64,000 nucleotides of DNA from Mariniblastus sp. (GCA_029251085.1 JAQXDZ010000029.1:27814-91813); one strand, 5' to 3'. Counted from the first letter of the stretch, positions 1 through 9,536 are shown. Translations and numbers: made by a program. Notes: a model not told the origin generated them from the letters alone.

Positions 1-1014
1 TCCATCCCGATCCCATTCATCTCCAGCCGCGGAACTAATCGCGTCATCAGTCACTTCGGCCAAACAATAAAGATGCCCCTCGTCCCACAAACAACGAACC
101 CATGCTGTTGATGCCTTTTGGTTCTCCGAAAGCTCATCCAAATCGTCGATTGACCGCGACGTCAATACGCGGGGCACACCCACCCAAAGATCATCGATCT
201 TGCCGTCGACCTTCGGGGTTCCCCTGAACGCTTTCATTTTTCGTCGCTCATCACCACTAATTTCGCGAATACGAATATTCTTCCATCGCACTTGAAAGGG
301 GCCGGCATTTTTTTTGATACCGTGAACTTGGAGTCCTATAAACCCTTTTGTTGATTCAATAGCAGGCATCTCAATATCCTCGACACAGGTTCCATTGATC
401 CATGTCTGGATTCGCGGTCCGTCAGCTAAGACGCGATATTTATTCCAACCCTCGTTTTTAAGAACGTTCTTTTGAGTACGTGTTGGACTGACCCATCCCC
501 GCTTGGTTCCTTCAGAGTAGATATAACCTGATTCTCCGGGATCCCATTCAATTTCCACCTGGGGACCATGGACTCGCCCTTCTTTATAATCGGGCTTACT
601 TAAAGAACGAATTTGGACACCAGAATTCAATCCCTTATCAACTTTGACCTCAAAGACCAACTCAAAATCGCCGTACTCTTTTTCGGTACACAAAAATGAG
701 TTCGGGCTTCCCTTTGCAGTTCGCCCAAGAATGGTACCGTCGACTACCTCGTAGGTTGCAGTGCCATTTTTTTGCTCCCAACCATCGAGGTTTTTTCCAT
801 TAAATAAATCAACAAAACCGTCTTCCTGTGCACCAGCCAGTGGATTGATGAACGCACTACCGTGACCGGGCAACAAGGTGACGACGGAAGCAGGAACTGG
901 AGTCTGAGCCGTCAAGGTTGAACTCAGAAACAGGCTGCTCCCAAACACGCCAAAAAACATCGCAAATGCAGCGAAGGGAGCCGCATTTTTAAAATTGCTA
1001 ATAGAAACGCTCAT
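1..1014 (-). CDS. Secreted DUF1080 protein with C-terminal CBM9-like domain (3' end cut by window edge)
   Basis: The reading frame runs from an ATG at 1014 off the left edge, giving 338 codons. A signal peptide covers about residues 1-40. A DUF1080 (3-keto-disaccharide hydrolase, concanavalin-like) domain follows at about 55-235; its hallmarks are FVDLFNGKNLDGWE, the EFEL/V-type strands, LNSGVQIRS and GPQVEIEWDPGESG. After it comes a second module that opens KVDGKIDDLW and continues WVRCLWDEGHLYCLAEVTDD, which resembles the CBM9 / DOMON-like carbohydrate-binding fold. The frame is cut where the WD..D core of that module begins. In the family, DUF1080 proteins are exported and act on, or bind, oxidised sugars. 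The pairing with a binding module suggests polysaccharide work outside the cytoplasm. The true C-terminus is not visible. Confidence 0.85.
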   Translation of the reverse strand, partial: MSVSISNFKNAAPFAAFAMFFGVFGSSLFLSSTLTAQTPVPASVVTLLPGHGSAFINPLAGAQEDGFVDLFNGKNLDGWEQKNGTATYEVVDGTILGRTAKGSPNSFLCTEKEYGDFELVFEVKVDKGLNSGVQIRSLSKPDYKEGRVHGPQVEIEWDPGESGYIYSEGTKRGWVSPTRTQKNVLKNEGWNKYRVLADGPRIQTWINGTCVEDIEMPAIESTKGFIGLQVHGIKKNAGPFQVRWKNIRIREISGDERRKMKAFRGTPKVDGKIDDLWVGVPRVLTSRSIDDLDELSENQKASTAWVRCLWDEGHLYCLAEVTDDAISSAAGDEWDRDG

Positions 1015-1130
1015 TAATAATCCTCGTAAAATATCGATCGCCTAAAGCGATCTGTCAAAACTCCAAAAAGTCGGCTAGATTTAAGCCCGACGTTTACTGA
1101 AAACGATTCATTCACCCGATCGGAACCACT

Positions 1131-1388
1131 GTGAAACCGCTAATTCCCCCAAACGGAAAATGCCTCCAGGGAGGTCGCGATGAATGCCCGCTCGTCTGCA
1201 AGTATAACCATTTTGACGGAGATGAGCTAACCATCGACGCCTGGGAACTGAAATGCCTGGATTGCGGATGGCGGGATACCGTCGGTTACAGAAGCGACGA
1301 AATGGATGACGAAACAGCCGACCCCAAAGTATGTCCGTTTTGTAAAAAAACAGACCTCGCCCCCGGTCAACGCCCTTGCGAACAATAA
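1131..1388 (+). CDS. Small cysteine-rich (zinc-ribbon-like) protein
   Basis: This 85-residue protein starts at GTG 1131. It has eight cysteines at positions 11, 19, 23, 42, 45, 68, 71 and 83. CLDCGW (42-47) and CPFCKK (68-73) form two C-x2-C knuckles that look like a zinc ribbon, and the segment between them is acidic. No named family was recognised. The paired knuckles, absence of a signal peptide and small size suggest a cytoplasmic metal-binding adaptor or a small regulator; the role is unknown. It lies between two minus-strand genes and is probably transcribed alone. An antisense frame covers the same stretch but has no recognisable feature, so the cysteine spacing is what favours this one. 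Confidence 0.55.
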   Translation: MKPLIPPNGKCLQGGRDECPLVCKYNHFDGDELTIDAWELKCLDCGWRDTVGYRSDEMDDETADPKVCPFCKKTDLAPGQRPCEQ

Positions 1389-1454
1389 TGACGCTGCTTG
1401 ATTCTGCTGGACAGCCAATAGAGCTCGAAACGTTCCTAGCTAGGCGTTCGGCAC

Positions 1455-2327
1455 TTAGAACGTGATGTAGCGAATCAAATTCCTCAGCGGCTGACCGTCA
1501 ATATAAGCTGCCGGCTGCCCGACTAACCCGCGTCCCACATAAGTCCCCTGGGGCATGTTTTGGAGCGTGACACCGGCTGGTCGATTTTTCGATGCGCCAA
1601 CTACATTTTGATAGGCACTCGGCGGCAGGCAACAAACGGTTGTCTGTGAATTAGACGACATTGCTGGAGCAACCACGGGAACTGTGCTCACCCTAGGAGG
1701 AGCAAGCCCAAGAGTCGATTGCTGTAGTGCTGTCTGCTGAACGACCGAACCGCTTAACGCGCCCATAGTCTGAGTAGAAACCTGACTCGCTGGACGAACA
1801 GGATAGCTCGCCGAGGTAAGCTGAATTGATTTCCCGTCTTTAATATTGAGAGAAGGGATCGTCGACGCCTGATACTGCAAAACCGAACGCCGAGAACTCG
1901 GTCGGCTTATTACCTGAGGTGGACGAACAACCGCCCGCTGAGTTGTCAATTGAGGTTGCGCATAAAATGGCTGTGCCGCCACAACCGGAACAGGAGTGGC
2001 CTGAAGAGGTGAAGGGCGAATTGGCGCGACCGTATTTGCATTCGATGGAAACATCAAATTTACTGGGGGTATCGAAACGTTCCCAGACAACGAGGGGGTC
2101 GTAAATTGCGAAGAGTTCCCTACCTCTTTACTAGATAGCGGCACGAACTTGGACTCGAAGCTGCTGCTCATTTGATAGGGCTGTACTTTATGCAAACTGA
2201 ACTTACCAGCGCGTACGTATGGTGGCGTATAAAATACTGAGTCAGTTTGGCCGACGGCAAGGCTTTCAAATTGGCCGCCCGAAAAAGCAACCACCGCCAC
2301 TAACGAAAAAAAGAAAATTCGGTTCAT
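1455..2327 (-). CDS. Secreted low-complexity Q/P/S/T/V-rich protein of unknown function
   Basis: I start the protein at ATG 2327 (MNRIFFFSLVAVVAFSGG), which has a GAGAAG Shine-Dalgarno just upstream and begins directly with a signal peptide. An in-frame ATG at 2378 would add 17 residues ahead of the signal sequence and is less likely. The mature part, about 265 residues, is rich in Gln, Pro, Ser, Thr and Val and poor in charge, without a recognisable catalytic motif. The end (GTYVGRGLVGQPAAYIDGQPLRN) is more ordered. This composition fits an exported surface or matrix protein. No family was recognised, and function cannot be inferred from the neighbours. Confidence 0.65.
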   Translation of the reverse strand: MNRIFFFSLVAVVAFSGGQFESLAVGQTDSVFYTPPYVRAGKFSLHKVQPYQMSSSFESKFVPLSSKEVGNSSQFTTPSLSGNVSIPPVNLMFPSNANTVAPIRPSPLQATPVPVVAAQPFYAQPQLTTQRAVVRPPQVISRPSSRRSVLQYQASTIPSLNIKDGKSIQLTSASYPVRPASQVSTQTMGALSGSVVQQTALQQSTLGLAPPRVSTVPVVAPAMSSNSQTTVCCLPPSAYQNVVGASKNRPAGVTLQNMPQGTYVGRGLVGQPAAYIDGQPLRNLIRYITF

Positions 2328-2529
2328 TAACTTCTCACAGAGAAAACCACCGCCCGACGCTCGCCTCATCTCAAGCAACGCCAGTCGATACCTATCGACC
2401 CTTTCGGTATTTGAATTACCAAATCGCTACTGAGAGGCCAACCTCAATGCGAGTGAAAGTCCAATGGATCGCGTCTGCTAAAGCCGCTAGCAAATTGCGT
2501 GTTAACGTTTTGCGACAAAATGCCTGAGC

Positions 2530-4197
2530 TTAGCTTTCCGATTCACTTTCAGAGGCTTCCCCATCCTGCTTCTTTAACTTGGCAATGCCAATACCGGCGA
2601 ACCCAATTGCAATTGTCATCAAGGGGCTAATCCAATTGAAGAAACAGAACGGTGCGTACGCCAATGTCGCAACTCCGAGCACTGCGCTTTGAGCCGCACC
2701 GCACGTGTTCCAAGGGATCAACACGGACGTAACCGTGCCGGCATCTTCGAGTGTTCGGCTAAGATTTTGAGGAGCCAAACCGCGCTTGGCGTAGGTGTCT
2801 CGAAACATCTGACCAGGCACAACGATTGCCAGATACTGATCCGAAGCCGTCGCATTGACAAAAATACAACTCCCCGCCGTCGTCGCAATGAGAGATCCCG
2901 TCGACTTAGCCATGCCAATCAATGGATCAGTAATTCGCTTCAAAAGCCCGCAGGATTCCATCACACCGCCGAAGCACATGGCAGTAATAATTAGCCAAAT
3001 GGTGTTCAGCATCCCGTCCATGCCTTTCCCTTTCAGCAACTTCACGGCCATGAGTTTTGCCTGCGTTTCGGCAACTTTTTGCTTGGCAGAATCGATTTCG
3101 GCCGCTTCTGAAGAACCTTCCGGTGCCGCTTCCACCTGCTTCAAGCCTGCTTTTGCTTGCTCAAATTCTGCTTCAAACTTAGCTGCGTCCGCTTTCGAGT
3201 AACGAGCCGTTTCGAACGCCATTGAATTGATAAAGGCAATGTACGAACGTTTTGCATAACTCGGCTGAACCATTTCGGTTTCCCCCGTCGACGAAACAAC
3301 TTCAACATCATCCAGTCCAGCAATTTCCGAAACCATTTGCGGTTGAAAGACGATTGCAAATACGCCGCCCAAGACCGCGCCGATGAATAAAGCCGCAACC
3401 GCATCGAACTTTAGAATCACCATTGCCAGCACAACTAGCGGAACCAAAAACAGAACCGGGCTCAACGTGTCAAAGTTAGCGAGCATTTCTTGTTTTAAAG
3501 CCGCCGTATTTCCTGCAATCTCAGTCGGCTCTCCACCCAACCCAATCAAAAGATAAATGATCAGAGCGATTACAAAACTCGGGACGGTCGTCCACAGCAT
3601 GTATTTAATATGCGTGATTAAATCAGTGCCCGCCATCGCCGCCGCTAAATTGGTGGTATCCGAAAGGGGGGATATTTTGTCGCCAAAATACGCTCCGGAA
3701 ATGATCGCTCCAGCTGTTAGAGGCGTACTGACGCCGAGCGCCATTCCGATTCCCAGTAATGCGATCCCAACCGTTGCCACCGTGGACCACGAACTCCCCG
3801 TCGCCACCGAAACAATCGCACAGACCACTGCGGTTGCCACCAAAAAACTCTGTGGATTCAAAACATCGAGCCCGTAATAGATCATGGCTGGTACAACACC
3901 GCTCATCATCCAGGTTCCGGCTAAAGATCCAATCAACAACAAAATCAACATCGCTACCAACGCCGACCCGATTGCTCGCTCAATCCCCGCCAGCATTTCT
4001 TTAAACGAATTAAGGTACAACCGTCCAACAATTGCAGCAGCTCCCGCTGCCATCAATAACGCAATTTGGTTTGGACCGTAGGATGAATCCTCACCGTAGA
4101 GATAGACATTAAGCCCCAACAAACCGATCAAAACAAAAACAGGGACCAAGGCCGCCCAAAGAGAAGGAGACTTGGCTTGATTGGTGAGATTATTCAT
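2530..4197 (-). CDS. nhaC: NhaC-family Na+/H+ antiporter
   Basis: This is a polytopic inner-membrane protein of about 555 residues and 10 or more hydrophobic segments. The family signature is clear: a TGSSWSTVATVGIALLGIG stretch, then ISGAYFGDKISPLSDTTNLA around residues 165-190, and a second inverted half with FVNATASDQYLAIVVPGQMF and AGTVTSVLIPWNTCG. Family members exchange external protons for internal Na+ (or malate/lactate in some clades); the substrate cannot be told from sequence. I start at ATG 4197, because the frame's first codon at 4206 is TTG. A hydrophilic Lys/Glu/Ala-rich insert at about residues 300-385 looks coiled-coil and lies between membrane segments. The C-terminus is acidic and repetitive (ESESES). 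Confidence 0.88.
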   Translation of the reverse strand: MNNLTNQAKSPSLWAALVPVFVLIGLLGLNVYLYGEDSSYGPNQIALLMAAGAAAIVGRLYLNSFKEMLAGIERAIGSALVAMLILLLIGSLAGTWMMSGVVPAMIYYGLDVLNPQSFLVATAVVCAIVSVATGSSWSTVATVGIALLGIGMALGVSTPLTAGAIISGAYFGDKISPLSDTTNLAAAMAGTDLITHIKYMLWTTVPSFVIALIIYLLIGLGGEPTEIAGNTAALKQEMLANFDTLSPVLFLVPLVVLAMVILKFDAVAALFIGAVLGGVFAIVFQPQMVSEIAGLDDVEVVSSTGETEMVQPSYAKRSYIAFINSMAFETARYSKADAAKFEAEFEQAKAGLKQVEAAPEGSSEAAEIDSAKQKVAETQAKLMAVKLLKGKGMDGMLNTIWLIITAMCFGGVMESCGLLKRITDPLIGMAKSTGSLIATTAGSCIFVNATASDQYLAIVVPGQMFRDTYAKRGLAPQNLSRTLEDAGTVTSVLIPWNTCGAAQSAVLGVATLAYAPFCFFNWISPLMTIAIGFAGIGIAKLKKQDGEASESESES

Positions 4198-4332
4198 CGT
4201 ACCCAACAGTTGAAATAGGACGGCTATAGAAGGAACGATTGCAGCTCAATCGCAATCATTATTCTTTGATGACAATTTCACATTGTCAATCGAAGCGGCA
4301 AAGAAAAATTAAGAAACAAGACGAAACCGCGT

Positions 4333-5721
4333 TCACGCCGCTTCGCCTTCACCTGGCTCAACGCGAGAGGCCGTCGCTGGTGCCAGCGTAAGCGACTTTC
4401 CCATGCAAATTGCATTCAAATCCTGAGGCAACGATAAGATAAACTGCGGACCAAATTCCCATTCGGCTGAGTATTCAATCCTCCCACCATGCATTTCAGC
4501 AATTGCCCAGACTTTTGACAACCCAAAGCCGAGGCCCCGACCAGCCTCACGACCTGAGAAAAACGGATCGAACAAATGTTCGACAATGTCACTTCGAATC
4601 TTTGAGCCATTGTCAGAAACCAAAAATTGAACCACCCCAAGCTCGGTTCGGTCGATACGAATCTCGATCTCCGCTCGCTGCTGATCCGACGCCTCAAGTG
4701 ACTCTACGGAATTGCGCACCAGGCTCTTGATTGCGACAGCGATTTGGGTGGCATCTAGCTGTGCCCGATCAACACCGGCACCGATAATGACTCGAAACTC
4801 ACATCCTGAAACCTTATCGATCAACGGAGTCAATTCATCTACCACGCGAGCCATCATTAAACGAATCGAAGTTGTCTCAAGTCGCGCAAGAGGAGGGTGG
4901 GCAAATAACATCATGTCCGAAATCATTTCATGAGCTCGCATCGCTTGCTCATAAATTACGCCCAACTTATATTTCTTCTCTTGATTTGTCTCAACCGCCA
5001 ACATCGTTTGTGCTCGGGAGGCAATATTGGCAAGCGGATTATTGATCTCGTGGCTTGCCCCGTAAGCCAATTGCTTCATCGATGCAAGTTTATCCCGCTG
5101 CAGGCGTTTCGCGTAACTGGCTGAGGTTTCAAGTGCCGTTTTCCCGAGTGCTACCAGCGCGTCAATTGGCAACTTACTCCCGCGTTCCTCCAGCCAACGT
5201 CGCGTCAAACGCACAGATGTTTCTTTGCGCCTGATCCCAGGGCAGACAAACTGGTCCGCTCGTAAGTCTTTTCCAACTAAACTTAAAATTAACTTTTTAC
5301 TCTGACGCTTTTTTTGGAAACCGAAAAACTGGATAAATCTCTCAAGCGAACGTCTTAGTTTTTTATTGGAACGAGCCCGACTGAACTCCATAAACCAGTC
5401 GCTCAACTTTTTGTCCGAACATTTTTTACTGACTCCTGAGCCGTAACCAACTTGGATGTTACTGACCGCATCAAGCGCCGCAACTGAAATGGCCTCGATA
5501 AACTCGCGAGCAGACGAAGGGACTTGATGCTGGGAATCGCGATAGTGCCCCAGAAAAAACAACAATAACGTCGGGTTTGATCGCAGCAGCCGATGCAACC
5601 CATCAACCGGAGAGCTCGACGTGCTGATTGCAACTAATTTAACTAAATCAGCATCCAGGCAGGGCAAACGAATTGCCACGCGATCATCTTGTTCACCCAA
5701 TCCAATTGGTAACCAACGCAC
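4333..5721 (-). CDS. Sensor histidine kinase (soluble)
   Basis: Of the 462 residues, the C-terminal half is a HisKA-HATPase_c core: H-box ASHEINNPLANI (His near 223), N-box KSLVRNSVESLE, G1 VSDNGSKI, and G2 GRGLGFGLSKVWAIAEMHGG. The N-terminal ~200 residues have no signal peptide or membrane segment, and no named sensor domain was recognised; they may form a helical HDOD-like or dimerisation region. The start is GTG at 5719-5721. The gene follows the HTH-receiver gene on the same strand, about 110 bp downstream, but a strong terminator lies between them. They could form a two-component pair, although transcription is probably largely uncoupled. The kinase is predicted to be cytosolic. Confidence 0.85.
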   Translation of the reverse strand: MRWLPIGLGEQDDRVAIRLPCLDADLVKLVAISTSSSPVDGLHRLLRSNPTLLLFFLGHYRDSQHQVPSSAREFIEAISVAALDAVSNIQVGYGSGVSKKCSDKKLSDWFMEFSRARSNKKLRRSLERFIQFFGFQKKRQSKKLILSLVGKDLRADQFVCPGIRRKETSVRLTRRWLEERGSKLPIDALVALGKTALETSASYAKRLQRDKLASMKQLAYGASHEINNPLANIASRAQTMLAVETNQEKKYKLGVIYEQAMRAHEMISDMMLFAHPPLARLETTSIRLMMARVVDELTPLIDKVSGCEFRVIIGAGVDRAQLDATQIAVAIKSLVRNSVESLEASDQQRAEIEIRIDRTELGVVQFLVSDNGSKIRSDIVEHLFDPFFSGREAGRGLGFGLSKVWAIAEMHGGRIEYSAEWEFGPQFILSLPQDLNAICMGKSLTLAPATASRVEPGEGEAA

Positions 5722-5745
5722 AGCTGCACCCGTTATTCAAGTCCA

Positions 5746-5781
5746 TAAAAAAAACGCGCCTCAGGCAATGCCGAGGCGCGC
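5746..5781 (-). terminator. Rho-independent terminator of the HTH-receiver gene
   Basis: Read on the minus strand, an 8-bp GC-rich stem (CGCGCCTC with GAGGCGCG, lengthened by an inner GGC/GCC) is followed immediately by a run of eight T. It lies about 50 bp after the stop of the HTH-receiver gene and just before the kinase start. Confidence 0.85.
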
Positions 5782-5830
5782 TCGTTAGGCTATTAACACG
5801 CGTTTGCGAATTCGCAATCCTCGACGAGAT

Positions 5831-6424
5831 CTAACCAACCGCGGTGTTGTTGCTGTCCATATCTAGCATCTGACACCCACGCTCAAGTAAAACATCAACT
5901 GAGAATGGCTTGTTCATGAAGTCATCCGCACCAGCAGCACGCAAATCAGCGATCTTATCCTGCTCAACCATCCCGGAGATACAGATAATTTTCACTGTTT
6001 TCATCGAGGGGTCGTTGCGCACCCGCTGGCAAACTTCTTTGCCGTTGATATCTGGTAGCATCACATCAAGAATCACGAGATCAGGCCGGAACTCTTTGAC
6101 TAACATGCCCGCTCCAAATCCGTTATTAGCGGACTTGATCTCAAAACGACCATCTCGTGCAAATACGTCGACCATTAACTCAACCAATTCCACATCATCA
6201 TCGACGATCAGCAATTTTCGCTTGCCGCTCTCCAATGCCTCCGTTGGAATTCCGTTCTCTTTCATAAATGAATAGAGTTGTTCGCGTGGAATTCGGCGAA
6301 ACCGACTGCCCGGTACGCGAAAGCCTTTGAGGCTTCCATTGTCAAAGCAACGAATGATTGTCTGCTGGCTAACCTTGCAGATTTTTGCTGCTTCGCCGGT
6401 GGTAAAGACTGTTTTTGTACTCAT
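5831..6424 (-). CDS. HTH (excisionase/MerR-like) - response-regulator receiver fusion
   Basis: Residues 1-60 form a winged helix of the helix_turn_helix_17 / excisionase type (FTTGEAAKICKVSQQTIIRC, then GSLKGFRVPGSRFRRIPREQL). Residues 68-190 are a CheY-like receiver: the acidic pocket IVDDD, the phospho-acceptor Asp in DLVILDVMLPD near residue 119, the Thr/Ser position CISG, and the Lys in MNKPF. The DNA-binding domain is N-terminal, which is the reverse of most response regulators. Phosphorylation of the receiver would be expected to modulate DNA binding or dimerisation. A GGGAGAGG Shine-Dalgarno precedes ATG 6424. The adjacent histidine kinase is the natural candidate partner. This architecture is, to my knowledge, recurrent in planctomycetes. 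Confidence 0.9.
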   Translation of the reverse strand: MSTKTVFTTGEAAKICKVSQQTIIRCFDNGSLKGFRVPGSRFRRIPREQLYSFMKENGIPTEALESGKRKLLIVDDDVELVELMVDVFARDGRFEIKSANNGFGAGMLVKEFRPDLVILDVMLPDINGKEVCQRVRNDPSMKTVKIICISGMVEQDKIADLRAAGADDFMNKPFSVDVLLERGCQMLDMDSNNTAVG

Positions 6425-7011
6425 TGAACCATCCTCTCCCTAGGTGGTTGGGCGGGAAAGAATAAATTCCACCCGACGCGTCTAAGTTGATTTGGGTGCT
6501 GTACGGCGGCGAAGGTAGACTCGGGTTCCCCCGCAGTCCACGCGGTCATCGCTCAACTCCGCATACACCACAAACTACTGAATCCTACTATTTGGAAAAA
6601 TTGACCGTTCCATCCAATATTGCCAACCTTGCCAACACGACCGGATTATATCTAACCTGTCCGGTCGGTCAAGATTGATTAGATTAACATAATTGCGGTA
6701 GATGAGTGATTGAGGTTAACCTTTGAGAGTGCAAATTTCTTTCTATTCACGCTGTTAACCCTATACCTCCCATCCTTTCTATGCCATTTCAGGCGATTAC
6801 CGGGCCAGAGATTATTCTCTAAATTGAAATAAAAAAAACCAATTGTTAAAATAGGTAACTTGCAGGCGCGACTTACGCCTCCGTATGGAGTAGCCAGCTA
6901 TTTCAATTCAAAGGTTCGCTTTCGCCAAACGTTCGATTTCTCTATAGTCCCGCACGCAGTTTTTTAGTTTTTTGCCTCATTCCTGTTTTGAGATAGAGAC
7001 AGGTCGGTTAA
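6425..7011. other. Intergenic region between divergent genes, no gene supported
   Basis: About 590 bp separates the HTH-receiver gene and the lipoprotein gene, which are transcribed away from each other, so both promoters should lie here. Short frames exist but none has convincing protein character. A/T-rich stretches at 6590-6640 and 6820-6860 are the likeliest promoter locations; I could not assign -35/-10 boxes with confidence. Confidence 0.4.
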
Positions 7012-7905
7012 ATGCAATCACACGTGCTTCGTTCAAAAACAATATTCAACTACTTCCAACGAACTTGCCTCGGCCTCTGGGCAATGGCTCTTTGCTCGAT
7101 AGCGTTGGTGGGCTGCGGCAGTACCACTACGCGCACTGCAACAGAACAACTGCTTATGTCCGATGCGGTCGACCAGGCTATCAGCCAGATTGACTTTCAG
7201 TCTCTACGAGGCCAAAAAGTATTTCTCGACACGCTGTATTTGCACTCTGTGAAGGGGGTAGGGTTCGTAAATTCTGAGTACATCATTAGTTCACTAAGGC
7301 AACAACTTACAGCGGCCAGTTGTTTAATTCAGGACACGCGGGAATCAGCAGATATTATCGTTGAGCCGCGGGTTGGTGCCCTCGGAACGGACGGGCACGA
7401 GGTCGTCTACGGCATTCCGCAAGCCAGCTCTCTTACCTCCGCAGCGAGCATGTTTTCAAATTCACCGCTTCCGGCGTTACCGGAACTTTCATTCGGAAAA
7501 AGCAACGCGCAATCCGGGATCGCGAAAGTCATTGTCTTCGCATACGACCGCGAATCTCGCACTCCCATTTGGCAATCTGGAATCGCCAAGGCTGAAAGCA
7601 CAAGCAGCAACACCTGGTATCTTGGAGCGGGGCCATTTCAAAAGGGAACAATCTACGAGGGCATGAGGTTTGCCGGGCAGAAATTGCCCCCCGCTCCCAA
7701 CCTCGATGCGATGACGGCAGACAATCTCCTGTACAACCGCGACAAAAACAAACCGCAACCGCCCGCTCCACCGACGATTGAATACGGGAATGAGTACGTT
7801 TTTGAAACTCTTACTCCCGACTCTTTAAACGCCACCTCTACCAAAGACTCGAAGCCCGCGGTTCAGAAAGCGAATTACGAAGACAATATTGAGCCGGCGA
7901 AGTGA
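7012..7905 (+). CDS. Lipoprotein of unknown function (DUF6655-like)
   Basis: The 297-residue product has an N-terminal hydrophobic stretch ending in a lipobox (ALVGCGS; Cys near residue 36), which predicts a lipid-anchored envelope protein. The mature part opens TRTATEQLLMSDAVDQAISQ and continues with a region predicting alternating strands and helices (FLDTLYLHS, ADIIVEPRVGALGTDGHEVVYGIP, KVIVFAYDRESR). This resembles planctomycete lipoproteins annotated as DUF6655, a recollection I could not verify. The C-terminal 60 residues are Pro/Lys-rich and probably disordered. It stands alone between a long upstream spacer and a convergent peptidase gene. No catalytic motif is visible, so no function is assigned. 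Confidence 0.75.
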   Translation: MQSHVLRSKTIFNYFQRTCLGLWAMALCSIALVGCGSTTTRTATEQLLMSDAVDQAISQIDFQSLRGQKVFLDTLYLHSVKGVGFVNSEYIISSLRQQLTAASCLIQDTRESADIIVEPRVGALGTDGHEVVYGIPQASSLTSAASMFSNSPLPALPELSFGKSNAQSGIAKVIVFAYDRESRTPIWQSGIAKAESTSSNTWYLGAGPFQKGTIYEGMRFAGQKLPPAPNLDAMTADNLLYNRDKNKPQPPAPPTIEYGNEYVFETLTPDSLNATSTKDSKPAVQKANYEDNIEPAK

Positions 7906-8045
7906 ACTTCACCAGCTAAAATTTCGATCCAGCATGTTTGGGAAAGTCATTCCCCAACGCGAACCGTCACAAACCGTACCGCTTTGTCACTACAGAAATC
8001 GGTGACCACCAATCCCACATTCTCCAAACACCCGAAGGATGACGC

Positions 8046-9443
8046 CTAGTTTTTCTTTGGCGTGACCTCACCGTTGGCCATCGGAAGTGTGCCTGCGAAA
8101 AGCCCCTGAATCACTTTCGTCATATGACGAAAGTCAAGCTTCTGAGATTCATCCCCCGGCATGTGATAATCTTCATGGAGACTACCCGCCGAAAAACTAT
8201 GGGCAATCACACCCTTCTGTGCGAACGGATAGTTGTCACTTGATCGATAAAGCATGTCTCCACTGAATTGAGGGTGCTGAAAAATTAAAACGCCAACTTC
8301 TTTCGCACCGACGCTCATCAACTCACTCATATTTGACTCATCCCAACCAGTCGACCAGCATTTCCCACTGGCTCCAGCTTCGGGGCGACCGATCATTTCG
8401 ATATTTACATTTGCAACTGTCTTTTCAAGCGGCCAGACCGGGTTATTTACATAATACTTCGACCCAAGAAGCCCTTTCTCTTCGCCCCAGAAAGTCATGA
8501 AAATCACGGTCCGCTTGGGGCCTTCAGGCATCGCGGCGAAGGCGTCGGCAAGACTCAGTACGGCTGTTACGCCGGATGCGTTGTCATCAGCGCCATTACA
8601 AATTACGTCGCCGACATTTCCTTTAATCCCGACATGATCAAGATGTGCCGAGATAATAATTGCCTCTTTGGCCAACTCGGGATCACTTCCAGGAATCATT
8701 CCAATCACATTCCGAACAATTGTCGTCGACTTCATTTGCCGCGGTAGTGAAATCTCATAGTCTCCCTCGACAGCTCCCTTTTCAACCAAGACTACATGTC
8801 CAGAATTGCTCTCTCGCCCCGTTTGCATTCGAGGCGCTCCGCTCGAGGTCGCCATTCCGACTAAGCGGTGGTCCGGATCAACCTGAACCAAAATTGCCGT
8901 CGCTCCATTTTCCTTGAGCCGGGCAAGCCGCCGCATTAAATTACTCTGATCGCGACGTGATTCAAACTTTTCCGCAACAATGCAAACGGGGCCGTCGAAC
9001 TTTTCATCATTCGCATTGTCGGCTGTCAACATTTTAACTTGGCCCCGGTAATCCAGGGCTTCGTCGCTCGCGGACAACATCCCATAGTCCGCAACTGCCT
9101 TCCCCTGGCGTGTTACCTTAACCGCTCCAGCAGAAACCTTAGTAATGTTGATTTCATTATTTTGATAGTAAGACCCCTCGTCTCCGAGTCCTTTTAAACC
9201 TGCCCCCAAAAACCGTGCCGCGACATAACTCGACGCAATCGTCAACTCAGGGGAGGGCGTGTCGCGACCTCTCATCTCATCAGATGCCAAAAATGAAACA
9301 GTAGAAGTAACGATGCTCTCGTTAATTACCTTAATCGATTCTGCCGGAACTTCCTTTTGAGCGATCGCCACTGACCCTGAAAATACGATCACACAACATC
9401 CCAACATGAGCCCAAATGGAAGCCTATTTTTTTGACGCATCAT
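8046..9443 (-). CDS. Exported M28-family zinc aminopeptidase with PA-type insert
   Basis: I start at ATG 9443, preceded by a GAGGTC Shine-Dalgarno and followed directly by a signal peptide (LPFGLMLGCCVIVFSGSVAIA). The frame could extend to 9518 without a better start. Metal ligands of the M28 family are visible: SAHLDHVG (His/Asp), NGADDNASGV (bridging Asp), the catalytic FWGEEKGLLGS (Glu-Glu), and the later Asp/His positions, including LHEDYHMPGDE. The segment before the catalytic core (about 140-240) resembles a protease-associated (PA) domain. The enzyme is expected to remove N-terminal residues from peptides in the periplasm. It lies 18 bp downstream of mnmG on the same strand but is functionally unrelated. 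Confidence 0.88.
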   Translation of the reverse strand: MMRQKNRLPFGLMLGCCVIVFSGSVAIAQKEVPAESIKVINESIVTSTVSFLASDEMRGRDTPSPELTIASSYVAARFLGAGLKGLGDEGSYYQNNEINITKVSAGAVKVTRQGKAVADYGMLSASDEALDYRGQVKMLTADNANDEKFDGPVCIVAEKFESRRDQSNLMRRLARLKENGATAILVQVDPDHRLVGMATSSGAPRMQTGRESNSGHVVLVEKGAVEGDYEISLPRQMKSTTIVRNVIGMIPGSDPELAKEAIIISAHLDHVGIKGNVGDVICNGADDNASGVTAVLSLADAFAAMPEGPKRTVIFMTFWGEEKGLLGSKYYVNNPVWPLEKTVANVNIEMIGRPEAGASGKCWSTGWDESNMSELMSVGAKEVGVLIFQHPQFSGDMLYRSSDNYPFAQKGVIAHSFSAGSLHEDYHMPGDESQKLDFRHMTKVIQGLFAGTLPMANGEVTPKKN

Positions 9444-9536
9444 TTTCACAATTGACCTCGATAAAAAATTATGAGTAAGGAATTCTGCTTTTTGCAAACC
9501 TGTTGCGATGTCTACCAACTATTTCTAAAGAATGTT

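Noticed and set aside
6487..6678. 63-codon plus-strand frame in the large spacer before the lipoprotein gene
   Set aside because: No Shine-Dalgarno, no protein-like composition and no recognisable motif; treated as noncoding.
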